Source: Cyanodermella asteris (Eukaryota > Ascomycota > Lecanoromycetes > Ostropales > Stictidaceae). From it: 64,000 nt of DNA. Position numbers and translations under genes: made by a program. Location of the stretch: contig UYJD01000001.1 in the NCBI GenBank assembly GCA_900618795.1, forward strand, positions 1,866,723 to 1,930,722. The letters run 5' to 3'. Under the pieces are notes generated by a model. It saw nothing but the letters and a program-made list of their open reading frames with translations. It made no database searches and was not told the origin of the DNA. Positions within the stretch are counted from its first letter, which is position 1; each line of letters begins with the position of its first letter. This document shows, one piece after another, positions 45,501 to 57,349 of the stretch.

Positions 45501-46213
45501 GTGATCGCAATGGGATAATTGCTCTTGCCAAGAACGAGCATTCGGATGAGCTTCTCGTTACCATTCACAATGAAGTATCCTCCCAGCTCTTCCGACTCTT
45601 CCTTTCTACGAACGAGTTCCGCCGGTGTTAAGCCTTCGAGATGGCATTTATTGGAGCGAAGCATGACTGGCAAGGGCCCAAGCTCGCGTGTTCCTTCATT
45701 CCACTCTCCATCATTGACTCTATACGAGAAAGCTATGCGCAGCCTCCCTCGATATGAAGCATGCCTTTCTCTGCATTCGACTGGAAATATTTCGCGACCT
45801 CTTTGCGTAGACTGTTTGTTTGAAGAAGGCAAAAACGGCTTATCGAGCTCAACCTTGTCAATCTTGACATGAAGCTTATCTCGTGTGCCTTGCGAATAGT
45901 CTCCACCTCTTTCGACGGGCTCGAGAAAAGTTTTGACACCAATGTCTTCTATAGCATGCTGCAAAAGTGACTTGCCGCCATCCTCGCCGTGGAATATAGC
46001 ATTGAAAGAATCGACGTGGGGTTTGATGGAGGCTTGAAGGGTCGGATAGGCGGAGTGATCCTTGGGAGGATGTCTGAATAGCTTCTCGCGTCGAATTGTT
46101 TCAATGTCGGTGCTCCACTGTGTGTTGGTCTTGCCTTTTGCATCGAGGCCCCATTTGCTCCGGGCGGAGAGACCGGGAGCGCTCGGAGGAGTCAGGACCG
46201 TGGCAGTGCCCAT
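42509..46213 (-). CDS. RPA135: RNA polymerase I second-largest subunit
   Basis: An intronless frame of 1234 aa from ATG 46213 to TAA. Typical beta-subunit motifs appear in order: GYFIVNGNEKLIRMLV in the lobe region, RGSFFAQLRTTTVRKLLPES, and the hybrid-binding GYDMDDAMILNKSAHERGFG. This last motif, together with GTMYK and the family's length, marks Pol I rather than Pol II or III. GDKFSSRHGQKGVCSQKW and the C-terminal clamp zinc site (CRQCG and CRRC near residues 1130-1170) follow. The protein forms half of the active centre of Pol I in the nucleolus and makes the 35S-type pre-rRNA. Nothing about it looks unusual. Confidence 0.96.
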   Translation of the reverse strand: MGTATVLTPPSAPGLSARSKWGLDAKGKTNTQWSTDIETIRREKLFRHPPKDHSAYPTLQASIKPHVDSFNAIFHGEDGGKSLLQHAIEDIGVKTFLEPVERGGDYSQGTRDKLHVKIDKVELDKPFLPSSNKQSTQRGREIFPVECRERHASYRGRLRIAFSYRVNDGEWNEGTRELGPLPVMLRSNKCHLEGLTPAELVRRKEESEELGGYFIVNGNEKLIRMLVLGKSNYPIAITRSSFVNRGDNYSKFGIQIRCVRPDMTSQTNVLHYLTDGNVTFRFSWRKNEYLVPVMMILKALIETNDREIFERIVGGVNSKGSDDTFVLERVELLLRTYKGYRLHGQHETRSYLGAKFKHVLDLPIDTPDEVAGTEFLRKVVLVHLGNVDVDEGQDEDKFNMLLLMIRKLYSLVAGDCAQDNPDAVSNQDALLGGFLYGMILKEKLEDWLNGIRIGLARWVNRKDYHPFKHPKFAASFRSVGVAQHPAQIGQAMEYFLSTGNLSSTSGLDLQQVSGFTVVAEKINFYRFLSHFRMVHRGSFFAQLRTTTVRKLLPESWGFLCPVHTPDGSPCGLLNHFAHKCILTTKDLDVSSLESLIGRLGLKGRPSASVQESVPVTLDGRVLGYCGPKHAKNIVDQLRLWKIEKDPKIPVELELGYVPNSNGGLYPGVYMFSKSARMIRAVKHVATGRTDYVGPFEQPYMSIACREHEIEPNETTHVEFDVKNILSIFANQTPFSDHNQSPRNMYQCQMAKQTMGTPGTTLKHRTDNKSYRLQTGQTPIVRPPLYNEYGLDNFPNGTNAVVAVISYTGYDMDDAMILNKSAHERGFGYGTMYKVKIIKLDESQRARSVKTVDQLFGFAPGAAVPAKVRDKLDDDGLPRIGSKVEEGDYLCASHSVTWDAKLGWVNRDNKNTFHKYKDAETAFIEEVRLIGSESGDAPCQAVSIKLRIPRSPIIGDKFSSRHGQKGVCSQKWLTIDMPFSESGMVPDVIINPHAFPSRMTIGMFVESLAGKAGALHGFAQDSSPWRFDDDNPAGEYFGEQLRSAGFNFHGNEPMYSGITGREFAADIYLGVVFYQRLRHMVNDKFQVRTTGTVNPLTNQPIKGRSKGGGIRCGEMERDALLAHGAAYLLQDRLLNCSDYSKAWICRQCGTFISTQAAMPRTGGGKGKIRGAIFRCRRCATRAQSNTPRAFCWEDKEGNVFTGGEDTTVLAVPGVLRFLDVELQAMGIQMKFNVIP

Positions 46214-48877
46214 GTTGACGAAGTGACAAACTAGACTGTCAGGCGAAGGCTGACCGTCGGCATACGGCGACTGTACAAGAGCATCCAGAATGGGAGGGAT
46301 AAATCACCATGCCATCTCAAGGTCGGCGCATGCATTCCGGGCGGGCAAGGAAAATTCAGCGGCGATAAAACTAACTCCAGCTATCTGCGGAGTCTGACTC
46401 CGTGCAGATTGTCCACGACCTCGGGGACTGATGGTGCGGAACGATGGAGTTCAGAACGACATACTAAGAAAGGTAAAGCCATGACAAAGTAGTAGACAAA
46501 TGCTGCTTGTGGCCAAGGATCGACGACATGCATTGGATGTTCCTGGCGTGAAAGTGTGCAGAGATGAGGGTGTAGTAGCGCATCCAAGTGCCGGACAGGA
46601 CTGCTCCCAGCGGAAGGGTTCGGCTGTTAGCAGCTCGACAACCTCGTCATGCGGGTGACCAAGTCGGAGCCCTGCTCTTATCACAACCTTTGATGGGATG
46701 ATTCCACACGTTCTGCATCTACGATTTCGCAATAGCTTGAAGCTTGAATCCTAACGGACACGGGTAACGAATTGGACAGCCGGTCTGATGTCAGTGACAA
46801 GCTATGCGATGCCCAACGTGCATGCGGCGCGATGGTCGCTGTCAGATGGTGGCCTGGGATTAGCTGCTTGGTAGCCAAAGCGGGAATTGGCAGTTGGTGC
46901 GTGAGTTCCATTGCTGGTTTTCTTCTCTGGCAGATTGAATCTCCGATCTGCGCAGATGCTGGAGAAGTGGTCACCACCAAACTATTCATGCCGAAGATAC
47001 ACAGCGGCAGGTCGCAGGTGATGGAGCAGGTCTGTACGCAATGACATGGGCAGATGTGCCCTGCTAGGGCCGCGATGATCGTGGAGGAGTGGCTAGTCAG
47101 TGTCCAGTCAGTGCAGTGGGCCGGACTTTTGGCAGAGTACTGGGTTGGAGAGTGGTGTCGCTAATGAAGCATGAAATGCAGCTAGAGACTGCTAGCGCGG
47201 CGTAGTGGAGGGCGACAGCCGGTCAGCTGCTCGATGCTGGGGCAGGAACGGACGAAGTTGTAGGGCGTGCCTTCCCTCGCACTTGGCCCTTGCAGCAACA
47301 GAGCGTAGCCTAATCGCTTCCGCCCCACCATCGGCTGCGAGTTTGAGCTGCCCCCAGCCTGACTGTACGTAGACTAGCACTTTGTCTCCCACCAGGAAAG
47401 TCTCAGCCAGGTCACGTTGTCATGCATCTCCTCTCCAGGCGGCACAGCTGAGCCCAAGTACAGTATCGATACAGTACCTACTGACTGACTGAGCACCCAG
47501 ACCGTGAATCAAACTACGACAGCCTCTTGGGCCGTACTCGTTGCCAAAGAAAGCACTAGCTGGGGAGCCATATCAACGCAGCTTGGGCTCCAAAGCGGCA
47601 GCTACTTTTGACTGTCTGGGCGTCGACAGCTCCAAGCAAGATTTGAATCAAAATAGAGGAAGGGCGTACGTGCGTTGAGCTCTTGCACGCAGCAGAGCAG
47701 AGAAAAAAACCTTGTCCGCCTGCGCTCCAATTTTCCCACAAATCCTCGTCATCTTTCGTCCCATCATCGTTCGTCGTCCTCGACCATCGCTCTCTACCTT
47801 CGGACGACTGTCATCCTGCGAAACAACTGCGAATACGGGTCGGGGAAATCGCCAGTTCGACGTTTAAGCTGCTCCGTTTCGCATCCCACTGTCTCGGCGC
47901 AACAATCGACTGGGGTTCAGCAGCGATCAGCAGGTACAGACGCCCACACCCACAACCTCTCTCTGGCTCGCCGACCGTGGAATGACGCCGTGACATCCCT
48001 CACGGCCATCGCGCGTGTGTTGCCAAAGAGAAAAGGCTCAGTCTCAAACTCGAGCTCAATCTCTGGTTTCGGAAGCCCATCCGCCCAGACAATCCGAGAC
48101 ATCACCACACCTCCAACACGCCGTACCAGCCGCTACTCGCTGACCAAGCGCGACTTCATCTCGTCGTCAATATCGGCTTCACTCCGTACAAGCAGCTTGC
48201 TCGCTCCCGGCCCCACCTGTTCCACTGACTGACAGCCAGTCGTCGACGGAGCCGCCGCGCAATCTTTACGACCAGGCTCGAGCAGCGCGAAGCGAGCAGA
48301 GCGAGCTTCGAACGCATTCGCCAGGAACAGTCTGCTAGCGCTTGTGTGTCTGCGGTCTGCGGTCTCGAGAGTCGGGCGTGGTGTCGAGAGTGTCTCGCCT
48401 TAAGAAGCCGCAGAGTGTTCGGTGCTCCCCACTTTTTTCCCGCCCACCCCAATCCAGGTCCCCTGCTCTTCGTTTCGAACACGGCCGCCCGCTCTCACCA
48501 CCTGAGAAGCTGCCCCTGAAGAGCAAGCATCTGCACTCTGCGCCCAGGGTTCGTGCGACGTCGAGCTGCACAGAACGGTGTGTGCGCCGCGTGTGTTGCA
48601 AAGTTGTGTCAGACCCATCGTCTTCTTCTATCCGTCGGTCGTCTCGCCAGTCCCGAGCTTGCAAGCGCCCTCTAACCTTCCTGGCTCTTGGTCAACTGAT
48701 TGCTGTCGCTCGCCAAAAGCGCCAGCCGGAGCCTCTGTCCCATTTTTTTGTTCTTTTGGTCAAGCTCTGCCAGCGCATACACCCAGGGTTGCTCGTTTTC
48801 GCTGCGACTCGCACCTCACCAAGGAGACACCTGCCAGCGCATCAAGTCAGCCCTTTGCCAGACAGACGTCGCTCACC
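46214..48877. other. Long divergent intergenic region with pyrimidine-rich leader
   Basis: About 2.7 kb between RPA135 and ARL8. Several open frames (for example 47675-48232) are Ser/Arg/Pro-rich and look like by-products of CT-rich sequence; none has a recognisable domain. From about 47700 to the ARL8 ATG the plus strand is rich in C and T, compatible with a long 5' leader or several promoters. A hidden small spliced gene cannot be excluded. Confidence 0.5.
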
Positions 48878-49830
48878 ATGGCTGGCATCCTGCAGCGCTT
48901 CTATGATTGGCTGCTGCGCCTATTCTGGTATGTTCCATTTCTTTTGCGTGCACCTCCACAGTTGCTGTGCCTGGTTTTCGAGCGACTATCGCTCACCCGA
49001 GCCCGAGGTCGCTCGTCCGCATGGCGCCTCATCCGGCGACCATCACCAGGTGTCGCTGCAGCCCTCGGCGCCTGCTGTGTCTGTCGCATAGAGTACTGAC
49101 AATGTTTGCGTTTGATGTAGGGCCACGGAAATGGACGTGACCATGATCGGTCTGCAGAATGCCGGTAAAACGTCCCTGTTGCGAGTGCTTTCGGTAAGCT
49201 GCAGCCCCTGCGAGTGCTTGCATATTGCATCGTACTGACCAAAGCGTGCAGGGAGGCGAGTTCACCATAGAGTATGGATTTCCATTGCCATTGTAGCGAT
49301 TGCCCTGCTGACGCATTCAGTTCGATACCAACGGTGGGCTTCAACATGAAAAAGGTCCAGAAAGGTCATGTGACACTCAAATGGTGAGTCGAGGTGTTGT
49401 CTGCTTGACGAGTGATGTGCTGACCGGATTTCAGCTGGGATCTTGGAGGCCAGCCGCGATTCAGGTCGATGTGGGAACGATACTGTCGAAACGTCAACGC
49501 CATTGTGTGAGTTGAACTTACCCACTCAGGAGTCCGACCCATACTCATCAACTCAGGTACATCGTGGACGCTGCCGATCGCGATGCTGTCCCTGTTGCAG
49601 CAGAAGAACTGCATGCTCTGCTCGAGAAACCCGGTCTCAAAGGCATTCCACTTCTGGTCCTCGGGAACAAGTCAGATCTTCCACACAAGTTGTCTGTGGA
49701 CGAGCTGATCGACCAGATGGACCTCAAAGCGTTCAAGGGTCGTGAGACTAGCTGTTATGGGATCTCAGCCAAGGAGGAGACCAACCTGGACGCCGTCTTG
49801 CAGTGGCTGATTGCACGCAAGAACAAATGA
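48878..49830 (+). CDS. ARL8: ARL8 small GTPase, six exons
   Basis: Exons 48878-48927, 49121-49193, 49252-49271, 49321-49383, 49435-49506 and 49557-49830 join to 183 aa. The N-terminal amphipathic helix MAGILQRFYDWLLRLFW has no Gly at position 2, so it is not myristoylated, as in other ARL8 proteins. GTPase motifs are complete: P-loop GLQNAGKTS, switch I SIPTVGFNM, switch II WDLGGQPRFRSMWERYCR, NKSD, and SAKEE. ARL8 acts on lysosomes or vacuoles and governs their movement and fusion. The gene is interrupted by five short introns, one exon being only 20 bases. Confidence 0.96.
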
Positions 49831-52670
49831 TGACCCACCGCATTCTCACGACACTCACGACATTGCTGTTCTTTTTGCCTTGGCCGCATACTTCATCTGA
49901 GCGGGACGACCGGAAGCATTCAACAACAAACCCCACAGACACGGCCAGGCTTTGACGAATGTGCACCTGATTTCACCCACTCCCGGCGGAACATGAGAGC
50001 GTTGATGTTTGAGTTTTTGGATTTTCCCTCGCAGCGAGCCGGCGTAATTGTTTCTCTCCTTCCTTGGGCTGATTTTGACGACGTCACGGAAAGACCAGAC
50101 GCCAACAATGGCACTATTAGCTACACAGGCATTTTTTTCTTCCTCTCCAGCGGCTCGTCCGACTGGCTTGCGAGTGTTCGGTGGTGGAAAAGAACGGTGA
50201 CGAATAAAATTGACGAAACGCGAACCAACGATGTTGCTCGTTACGAATCACTGTGCAATTGTTGCGGCGGGCAACATGCAAAGCACGCAAACTGGCAATG
50301 AACTAATCAGCATGAATGGTAGCACGAACAATAGCTCACATAAGTGATGTGTCGGATTCCAAGATCTTCGAGCGTACTCAGCGTAGATGCTGGTGGGAAT
50401 GCAAGCAGCTGATCGTGCCACCGGTCAGCATGCTGTGCTCGTCTGAGCAGCCGCCTCGTCCGTTATGAATGCTCAGGGACAACTTGGAGAGCGCACGAAA
50501 TGGCAGTGAACAGAGCCACGCTGTAGACGTAGCTCTGAGAGCATCTCTTACGGGAAACACGGAGTATTGTAGACAGAGACCCAGATCAGCTTGCACACGC
50601 AAGAGAGCGAAGGGCATGAGGAAGAGTCAACAAAAGAGAAGATGGAAACACGAGCAAGCTAGCTAGGTAGCTAGCGAAATGTATGCGTTGGCAAGCGGAA
50701 TCCTTGGGATCCAGAGATCAATGCTGAGCAATGATCCTTTCAGATCTAGCTGTCCCTTCGCCGGTCGTTTTGTCGAACAGTTCGCAAACAACAGCAAAAG
50801 AATGGCTCCGGGGCAACACCATTTTTCTGCAGTGACAGCGCATCGGCCCCGCTTGATTGGTGCACCTCGCAAAGTCCGGCCCCCCAGGAGGCTGCGCAAG
50901 CTGCGACAGCTCGCGCGCGAAGAATGCAGAGAACGATTATTCGTATGATGTGCATATGCATTGCGCGCCAATGTGTCGCACGTTTTGATGTTGGCTAGGC
51001 TACGGTGGTGGTTACGGTTGAGACTGATCGCCTTCGCTCGAGGCCGAGTCAGAGGAGAAAACACCGAGTCTGATAGCTTGAATGGCAAGGTCAAACGGTG
51101 GACTGGCATCCCGGTGAGGATCCCCCGCGCGGAAGCGATGCCCTGCGTTGTTGGTGGAATCGGACACCGTTACTCATGCATGCATTGTTTGGTGGCATGG
51201 AGGATTCTGAAGCCGTGTTCGTTCCAGGATGCGTGTTTGGGTCTGGGTTCTTGTCGGGCGTTCTGGGTACAGGAAGAGAAACTCAGGAAGGCATATTCCA
51301 ACGTCTTCGCTCTTCATGTCATGTCAGTCGCAGGTTCCCGTAGGGCTGACCGTGAATTGAGACTGTCCAAGCTCGGCCTTGTGAGGGCTGACTGCTGTAT
51401 CCTCCCGTTAATGCGACGATGGCAGTTAGCATCGCTTACAGGTGTGTTCCTATGCGTCTTTGCAGCGGCTATCCCACCGCGGTACTATGGCCATAACTAC
51501 AAGGGGTCCAGAGAGGGGATTATAGTCAGGCAAATGCAGGAGAATGGTGAAAGGCGGACAACGTTTGAACTGCTATCTATGGGACAGGATATCACAGTGT
51601 CACTACTTGGCCTGGTCGGCTCTGTCGGACTTCTGCTTCATCAGAAGAGTGCAAAAGTATTCAGCCTGCTAGGACTCAGACATCGAAGTGCTTTCTGATG
51701 TTCACAGAGAGAGTACCATTTACGCCGTTATTGTCGTGGTGGTAACATTTCGAAGTCTAGCCTCTGCTGACTCATAAGCTCAGCGTTCACGATGAAGATG
51801 GCCTGATGCCAATCTCAAGCCTAGCAGCCAAGGCCGCTCGACGTGCTGACGAGCCAAACAGCTTGCTGCGCGAGGAGAGCAACCCTGGATGGGAAGAGAA
51901 GGGAACGAATCATGCAGGTCCAGCGATAACCTGCGCCACGGCTGTCGAATCGGTGAGCCTCAAGCCGGGGCCGCTTTGCAGTTGTGATCATGCGAACATG
52001 GGCAGAAGCAATGCCTGTTTCGGACAATTATGCCGTGGAACGCAATGTTAATCTTCCAAGCGGCAGCATTTCGAATAGGAGGCCTCGGCTGGTAATTAAT
52101 AGGTAGGGAGGTAGCAACGGCAGAGCATACAGCGCGATTGGCAACGTCCGACAGCAGCAGCAAAGCCACGAGATGTAGAATCGCAAGAGACAGAGAAAAT
52201 CTTGTACATAGACTGTGAGCATACATGTAAGGACGACGAGACGGTGATTGGACACTCATGCCGGTTCCATGTGCGGGCTGAAAATGCACTTGTCACTGCT
52301 TGCGCCATGCAGAGAGGCGCAGTCAATCTTGCTTGGCGACGACGAGGCTGATCTTTGCCTTGCTTCTGTCTGGCCAGACCAAGGGATCCTTTGGCCCTTT
52401 CTTAAGCTCTGTCCTGGCTCACTTCTACTTTGCCTGCCCGTAATCGTGCTTCCAAATAACACTCCATACCCGACATAGCCGACCACAGGCCAAAGTCAGA
52501 CTGAGTTTCCGGTGGCAATAAGCACCCAAGCAGGGCTGTGTTGATCGTCTGCAGGCTGCTGCGTCATTGATCTGCTGAAGAAACTCCCTCCTTCTTCCAC
52601 ACTTGTTGACGCTTTCACCCTTCAGCATCTACACTACACCTCACCCATAATCGCATCGTCAAACATCAGG
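49831..52670. other. Long intergenic region with one doubtful ORF
   Basis: About 2.8 kb. A plus-strand frame is open at 50961-51698 (ATG at 50988, 236 aa), with some hydrophobic stretches (LASLTGVFLCVFAAAI, ITVSLLGLVGSVGLLL), but codon use and composition are not like the neighbours and I recognise nothing. The remainder is promoter and 3' flank. A short palindromic run of GCTAGC/AGCTAG units lies near 50657-50675. Confidence 0.45.
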
Positions 52671-53247
52671 ATGCCTTCAATCCTACCCGTCCGCCGGGAT
52701 GAAAGTGACCTGAGCAAGAGATACTAGTAAGTCGCGTTCATTTCCGCGTATATCCTGTTTCGCATCCACCACCGTCTCTTCAACACCATACTGACAATTC
52801 GCTAGCGACGGCTGTCCCTCCGGTTACTACGCCGACGACGGCTACTGCTACCGCTCCGGCTGGAACAGCTACGGCCGCTGGATCCTCCTCGCCGTGATCC
52901 TCGTCGTCGCATTCGCCATCTTCTTCTTCATCTCCTGCCTGAACGCTCGTCGCCGCCGCAAGAGGGGCGTCCAACCCATCTCCGGCACCGGCTGGTTGGC
53001 TCCTCCCGGTCATGGACCCGCGCAATACACCGGCAATCACCAGCAACAGTCGTACCCGATGGACAACCAGCAACAGCAGTACCAGCCTCCGAGTTATGCG
53101 CCGCCAGCACACAACGGTGCCAGTGCGGATTACTATGCGGGACAGGATGGCGGTATTACGCAGCCGGCGGGCACGTATCAGTCGAATCGTGGTGGTGAGA
53201 ATGTTTATGCGCCGCCCGAGGGACCGCCGCCTGGAAAGAAGTACTAG
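52671..53247 (+). CDS. RCR-type single-TM protein (Congo red resistance)
   Basis: Exon 1 (52671-52726) and exon 2 (52806-53247) join in a Tyr codon and give 165 aa. A short lumenal Cys-containing segment (YDGCPSGYYADDGYCY) precedes one TM helix (WILLAVILVVAFAIFFFIS), then a basic stop-transfer (ARRRRKRG), the motif GTGWLAP, and a Gln/Pro/Tyr-rich cytosolic tail with PPSY (PY-like) and YAPPEGPPPGKKY. This is the layout of RCR proteins, which in yeast affect chitin deposition and plasma membrane protein traffic by way of PY motifs and the Rsp5 ligase. The ER/Golgi or endosomal location is inferred. Confidence 0.88.
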
Positions 53248-54200
53248 AAGTCGAGACTACAAAGACAACGCCGGGCGGGTAGGCGGCGGGTTGTCCCGTT
53301 ACTTGGAATCAAGTGAGGGCGATTGAGTAGCAGATTATGGTCGACAGTAGTCAGTGGCGGCGCTTGTCTGTGTTTGCTTGGAGCGATACCCGGTCACGAC
53401 GAGGAGTATATGGTTGCGCGCAAGCTTGAATATTGATACACAAGGGTGTACCATATCATGACCCTAATGACACATTTTTACCCTCGATTCAACATGCTCG
53501 ATCCCAATATCTTTGCTGTCGAGTCGTGGTCCCGCGTCTTGACTACTCCTCGAATTGCACTGTAGGTACCATTCGATCCCAGAGGGAACAGCGATCACGT
53601 AAGAGACCTTATCAATCTCGAGTGGTGGTGAACGGGATGTGCGCACTTTTATTCACGTAATTCTGAATGTTTTGATTTAATTTGCACCCGATGATCAGTC
53701 TCGTTGCGATTAGCCTCGCCACTCCAGCAATACGCCCAAGTTGACAGTAGATCTTGTCTCAAGGGGCAACACCTGAGTCAAGCACAAATAAAATCGTGTT
53801 CCCGTCATCAAATCCATCGTCAGAGGTGTGCTGGGTTTGCTCGACCGCTTCATGCGTTTGGTCCGGTCTGTCTCACGGAGCCCACATTGTTCCGATCCGG
53901 TTGTTGACGTATCCCGGAAGCTGATGTTTTGCTACCAGCTTGCGACTTTCGAGCATCTCCCGCACTTCGTCACATCTCACAACTGCATCCTGCACCCCGG
54001 TCACTTGCCCCGGTGTGCATTCCGCTTTCGCTTCATCACCTCTCCCTGACGTTGCTTCCATTTGACATACTTTTTGTTTCGAACCTTCGTCCGCGAATAG
54101 TTGCACCTCGCGTGCCTCCAACCCGCCTTGACAGTCGCCCCAGCGACAATCCCAAACACTCGACCAACCTCATACCATTTCCTACCACAAATCGTTCACC
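53248..54200 (+). promoter_or_regulatory. Intergenic region with SRC1 promoter
   Basis: About 950 bases with no supported gene. The last 250 bases are pyrimidine-rich and lead into CACCATG at the SRC1 start. Confidence 0.45.
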
Positions 54201-56490
54201 ATGTCGGATGAGCTAGAATACCTGCAACCAGATTTCGATCCAAACACCTTGAAAGTCGCACAGCTGCGCAATCTCTTCGTGCAATATGAGATCCCTCACC
54301 CCTCCAGCGCCAAAAAAGCAGAGCTCGTTGACCTTTTTGAGGCAAAGTTGCGACCACGTGCTAAGCGTATCCTGGCGCAAGCCGCTCGAGTGAAGCGAAC
54401 CAGCATGGGCATCGAGAACGTGCCCAGCCGAGAGAACAGCGTCGTCAATGGCGAGGACGAAGACACGCCAGAGCCGGAGCCGACCCCCATGCGGCGGGCA
54501 CAGAGAAAGGCGAGCGCAACACCAAGTGCTGCTTCCCGTACGAGTAGGGTCAGTAGGAGAAGCACCAGAAGTGCGGTACCGGAATCTGCTACAGATGAAG
54601 ACGAAGAGGAGGACGATGGCCGTTCCACACGCGAGTCGACAGCGCGGGCAAGCAGGCGCAGCACCAGGACACCTGGCGCTGAAAAAGCAGCTTCGGATGC
54701 TGAGCGACCCCGTGTGCCGAGGAGAAAGATGAGGTTGAGCGACTTTGATCCCCCTTCTCAAGTGAAAGAAGAAGAAAGTGATGACAAGCCTTTTCCCGTT
54801 GGAGAGAGTCCTTTCACAACCCACAACCCGTTCCAGTCTGGCAGCTCCCCATCTGCACAGACTCCAGCACGCAGAAAGAGCACCACGAGAAAGAGTCAGA
54901 GCAGGCGACGGACGACTGATCACGAGGTGCGAATCAAGCAGGAAGACGACGATGCGACGCCGGTTGCCAAGCCTAGACGGTCGGAAGGCTCATTCGCCCG
55001 CCTGAGCAATAGCAAGATCAAGACTGACCGTTCGAGGAGCCCTACTCTCGAGCCGAGTGAAGAGTTCACACCCGACGAGCAGCTGGCTCTGGAGCAAGAG
55101 GAGGCTGATACCGGGAAGGCAGTCCTACCAAGACGGGAGAAGCCAAGTTCCAGTGCTGCCAAAGTGGGACCTTGGGTTGTACTCACTACAGTCCTATTGG
55201 GAGTGGCAGGGTGGTGGCGACAGGAGAAGGTTGCTGAGGGCTATTGCGGATTCGGATCTTCCGACAACTATCCTGCATTGTCGAAGCAGAACGTGCAATT
55301 GCCAGTGTGGGCCGAGTTCCTCCAGCCAACATGCGATGCTTGCCCCCCGCATGCCATCTGCTATCCTGACTATCGAGCGAAATGCGAGCAAGACTACATC
55401 CTCGTAAACCACCCGCTGAGCCTCGGCGGCCTCGTTCCGCTGCCACCATCTTGTGAGCCGGACAGTGAAAAAGTTCGCAAGGTGAGGTCCGTAGCTGATC
55501 GCGCTGTCGCCGAGCTCCGTGAACAGAAGGCCAAGTACGAATGCGGTGGCAAGGACGAATCAGGCCAGACGGTCAGCTCGCCAGAAGTCAGTGAGGCGAC
55601 GCTCAAAGCCAAGGTCAGCGCTAAGCGGCGCCGTGGCATGTCCGAGTCCGAATTCGAAGCTCTTTGGGATGGCGCCATTGACGATGTGCTTGCTCGCGAG
55701 GAAGTCACTCGAGTTCCAGAAGGGTAAGTAAATTTCTTTCACATCCATGACACCGCAAACCTGCTTGCTCACTCAGCTTGCACCTCCCGTCTCCATCTCG
55801 TATCGTTCTTATTCTGACGGGATGATTTCTAACCAGATTTGCTGCCCTTCCAGAAGGTCCAGAGCAGACACGAACGGTAAGACCCGTCTCAGCTCATCCT
55901 CACTCGCACGCCTCCCCATCGGCTGTACCGTCCGACGATCCGCACGGCTCGCGCTGGCGCGACATCGAATCCCTATTGCATCTGTAATCGCCATCTTGGT
56001 TGCAGTAGCCTACACCCGCCACCGAATCCTCACCAGCCGCACCGACAAGGCGCGAGTCCCAGGTCTCGTCTCCACCGTTCTCGACCGCCTCGCCACACAG
56101 GCTGCCATTCATGAGGATGGCCGCTCGCCAGAGCCGTGGATTTCGGCCGGCCAGCTGAGAGACGATGTCCTGCGCGACGAGTTCTCCGCCGACCGCCGAG
56201 CCAAACTATGGAAGCGGGTGCAGGCAGTGGTCGAGTTCAACGCGAACGTCAGGGCTGGCGTCAAGGAGAGTCGCAGCGGCGAGGTCAGTCGCGTGTGGGA
56301 ATGGATCGGAGCCGTTCCCGCGCTCGAAGACGTGTACGATAGGAGCGCAAGCAGGAGTCGGCTCAGCTACGGATCCGGCAACGCAGAATCGAGAGGAAAC
56401 AGCAGAAGCCCTGATGCGCGTGAGGTGAAGAGGGAGGATACAGAAGATAGACAGGTTAGGAGATGGGATGAGGGACGGCCGGTCTACTAA
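54201..56490 (+). CDS. SRC1: SRC1/HEH inner nuclear membrane protein
   Basis: Exon 1 (54201-55723) and exon 2 (55854-56490) encode 719 aa. The N-terminus has a HeH/LEM-like helix pair (LKVAQLRNLFVQYEIPHPSS, KKAELVDLFEAKLRPRA). A long basic Ser/Arg nucleoplasmic linker with DESA/KEEESD acidic patches and nuclear localisation sequences follows, then TM1 near residue 323 (VGPWVVLTTVLLGVAGWW). The lumenal Man1-Src1 domain has conserved Cys (CDACPPHAICYPDYRAKC). TM2 lies near residue 546 (IPIASVIAILVAVAY), followed by the nucleoplasmic MSC winged-helix part ending WEWIGAV. SRC1 anchors chromatin, including rDNA and telomeres, at the nuclear periphery. A second acceptor 17 bases upstream (exon start 55837) would give a shorter product lacking TM2. 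Confidence 0.92.
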
Positions 56491-57349
56491 GACGACATAC
56501 ACATAACGGCTCGGAATGGCATTGAAGAGGCTGGGTGGTTGAGCATCGGGATGAGTTTCATTTGGGGCACCGCGCAAAGATTGGTGAGCCCCTGAGCGCG
56601 ATTGGAGATGTGTACAATTACTGCGACGACGAGGTTCGCTTCTTTTTGGCCTCAAAGACTGCCCTTTTATCATGTTTCAAGCAAGTCTCGCTACCTTTTT
56701 GAGGCTCTCACAACCGTGGTATATGAAGGCGTCATGTACGCTCCAACCCAAGGTACTTGCGGGACCCAACCGAGGTTTGCCTTGTGTACCAGCTTGCCAA
56801 ATCGAACACGATACGGTTCGATAAGCCAGGTGACTACGGCTTCCAATTTTGACGCGGCTGTGCTTTTGGCAAGACCGGTTCCTGGAAGCAGAAGGGAGCC
56901 CTATTTGTCACACATAATTTCATTGCCACGGGACACCCGCAATAAAAACTTGATGGCCACTTTCCAATCACGCCTTGGATTTTCACGGCTGTGAAGTTCG
57001 ATCTCTTCTCACGCATTTGAAATACCCTGCCAGTCACACCGCTCGTTTTGGTTTGTTCGGCAACGCTGTCATTGTCTTTCAACCTTCCCTCGCTTCACCT
57101 TTCAACGCTCAGTCGTCCTCATTGACTCTAGGGTCTGCGTACAGCCAAACAAGTCCTCACCTTTTCCGTTGTACATTCAGACATGGCCCTGTGAGTCGAT
57201 CATGAGCTTCACAACATTTTCAAAGCATCGCTCCCCGTTTTCACAAGGTTCGACATACCCAAACTGAGCTTGTGGAAAAGCAATAAGTTCACCATTCCAC
57301 AGACGCCACCGCACGTTCATCATCTTCTTCAACACTCCAAGTTGTTCCA
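56491..57349. other. Intergenic region
   Basis: About 860 bases between two same-strand genes. No gene is seen; composition near 57050-57340 is promoter-like and pyrimidine-rich. Confidence 0.55.

Noticed and set aside
50961-51698. Open frame of 245 codons in the ARL8-RCR gap
   Set aside because: It has a non-ATG start, no recognisable domain, composition unlike neighbouring genes and no clear splice partners; kept only as a remark in the gap entry.
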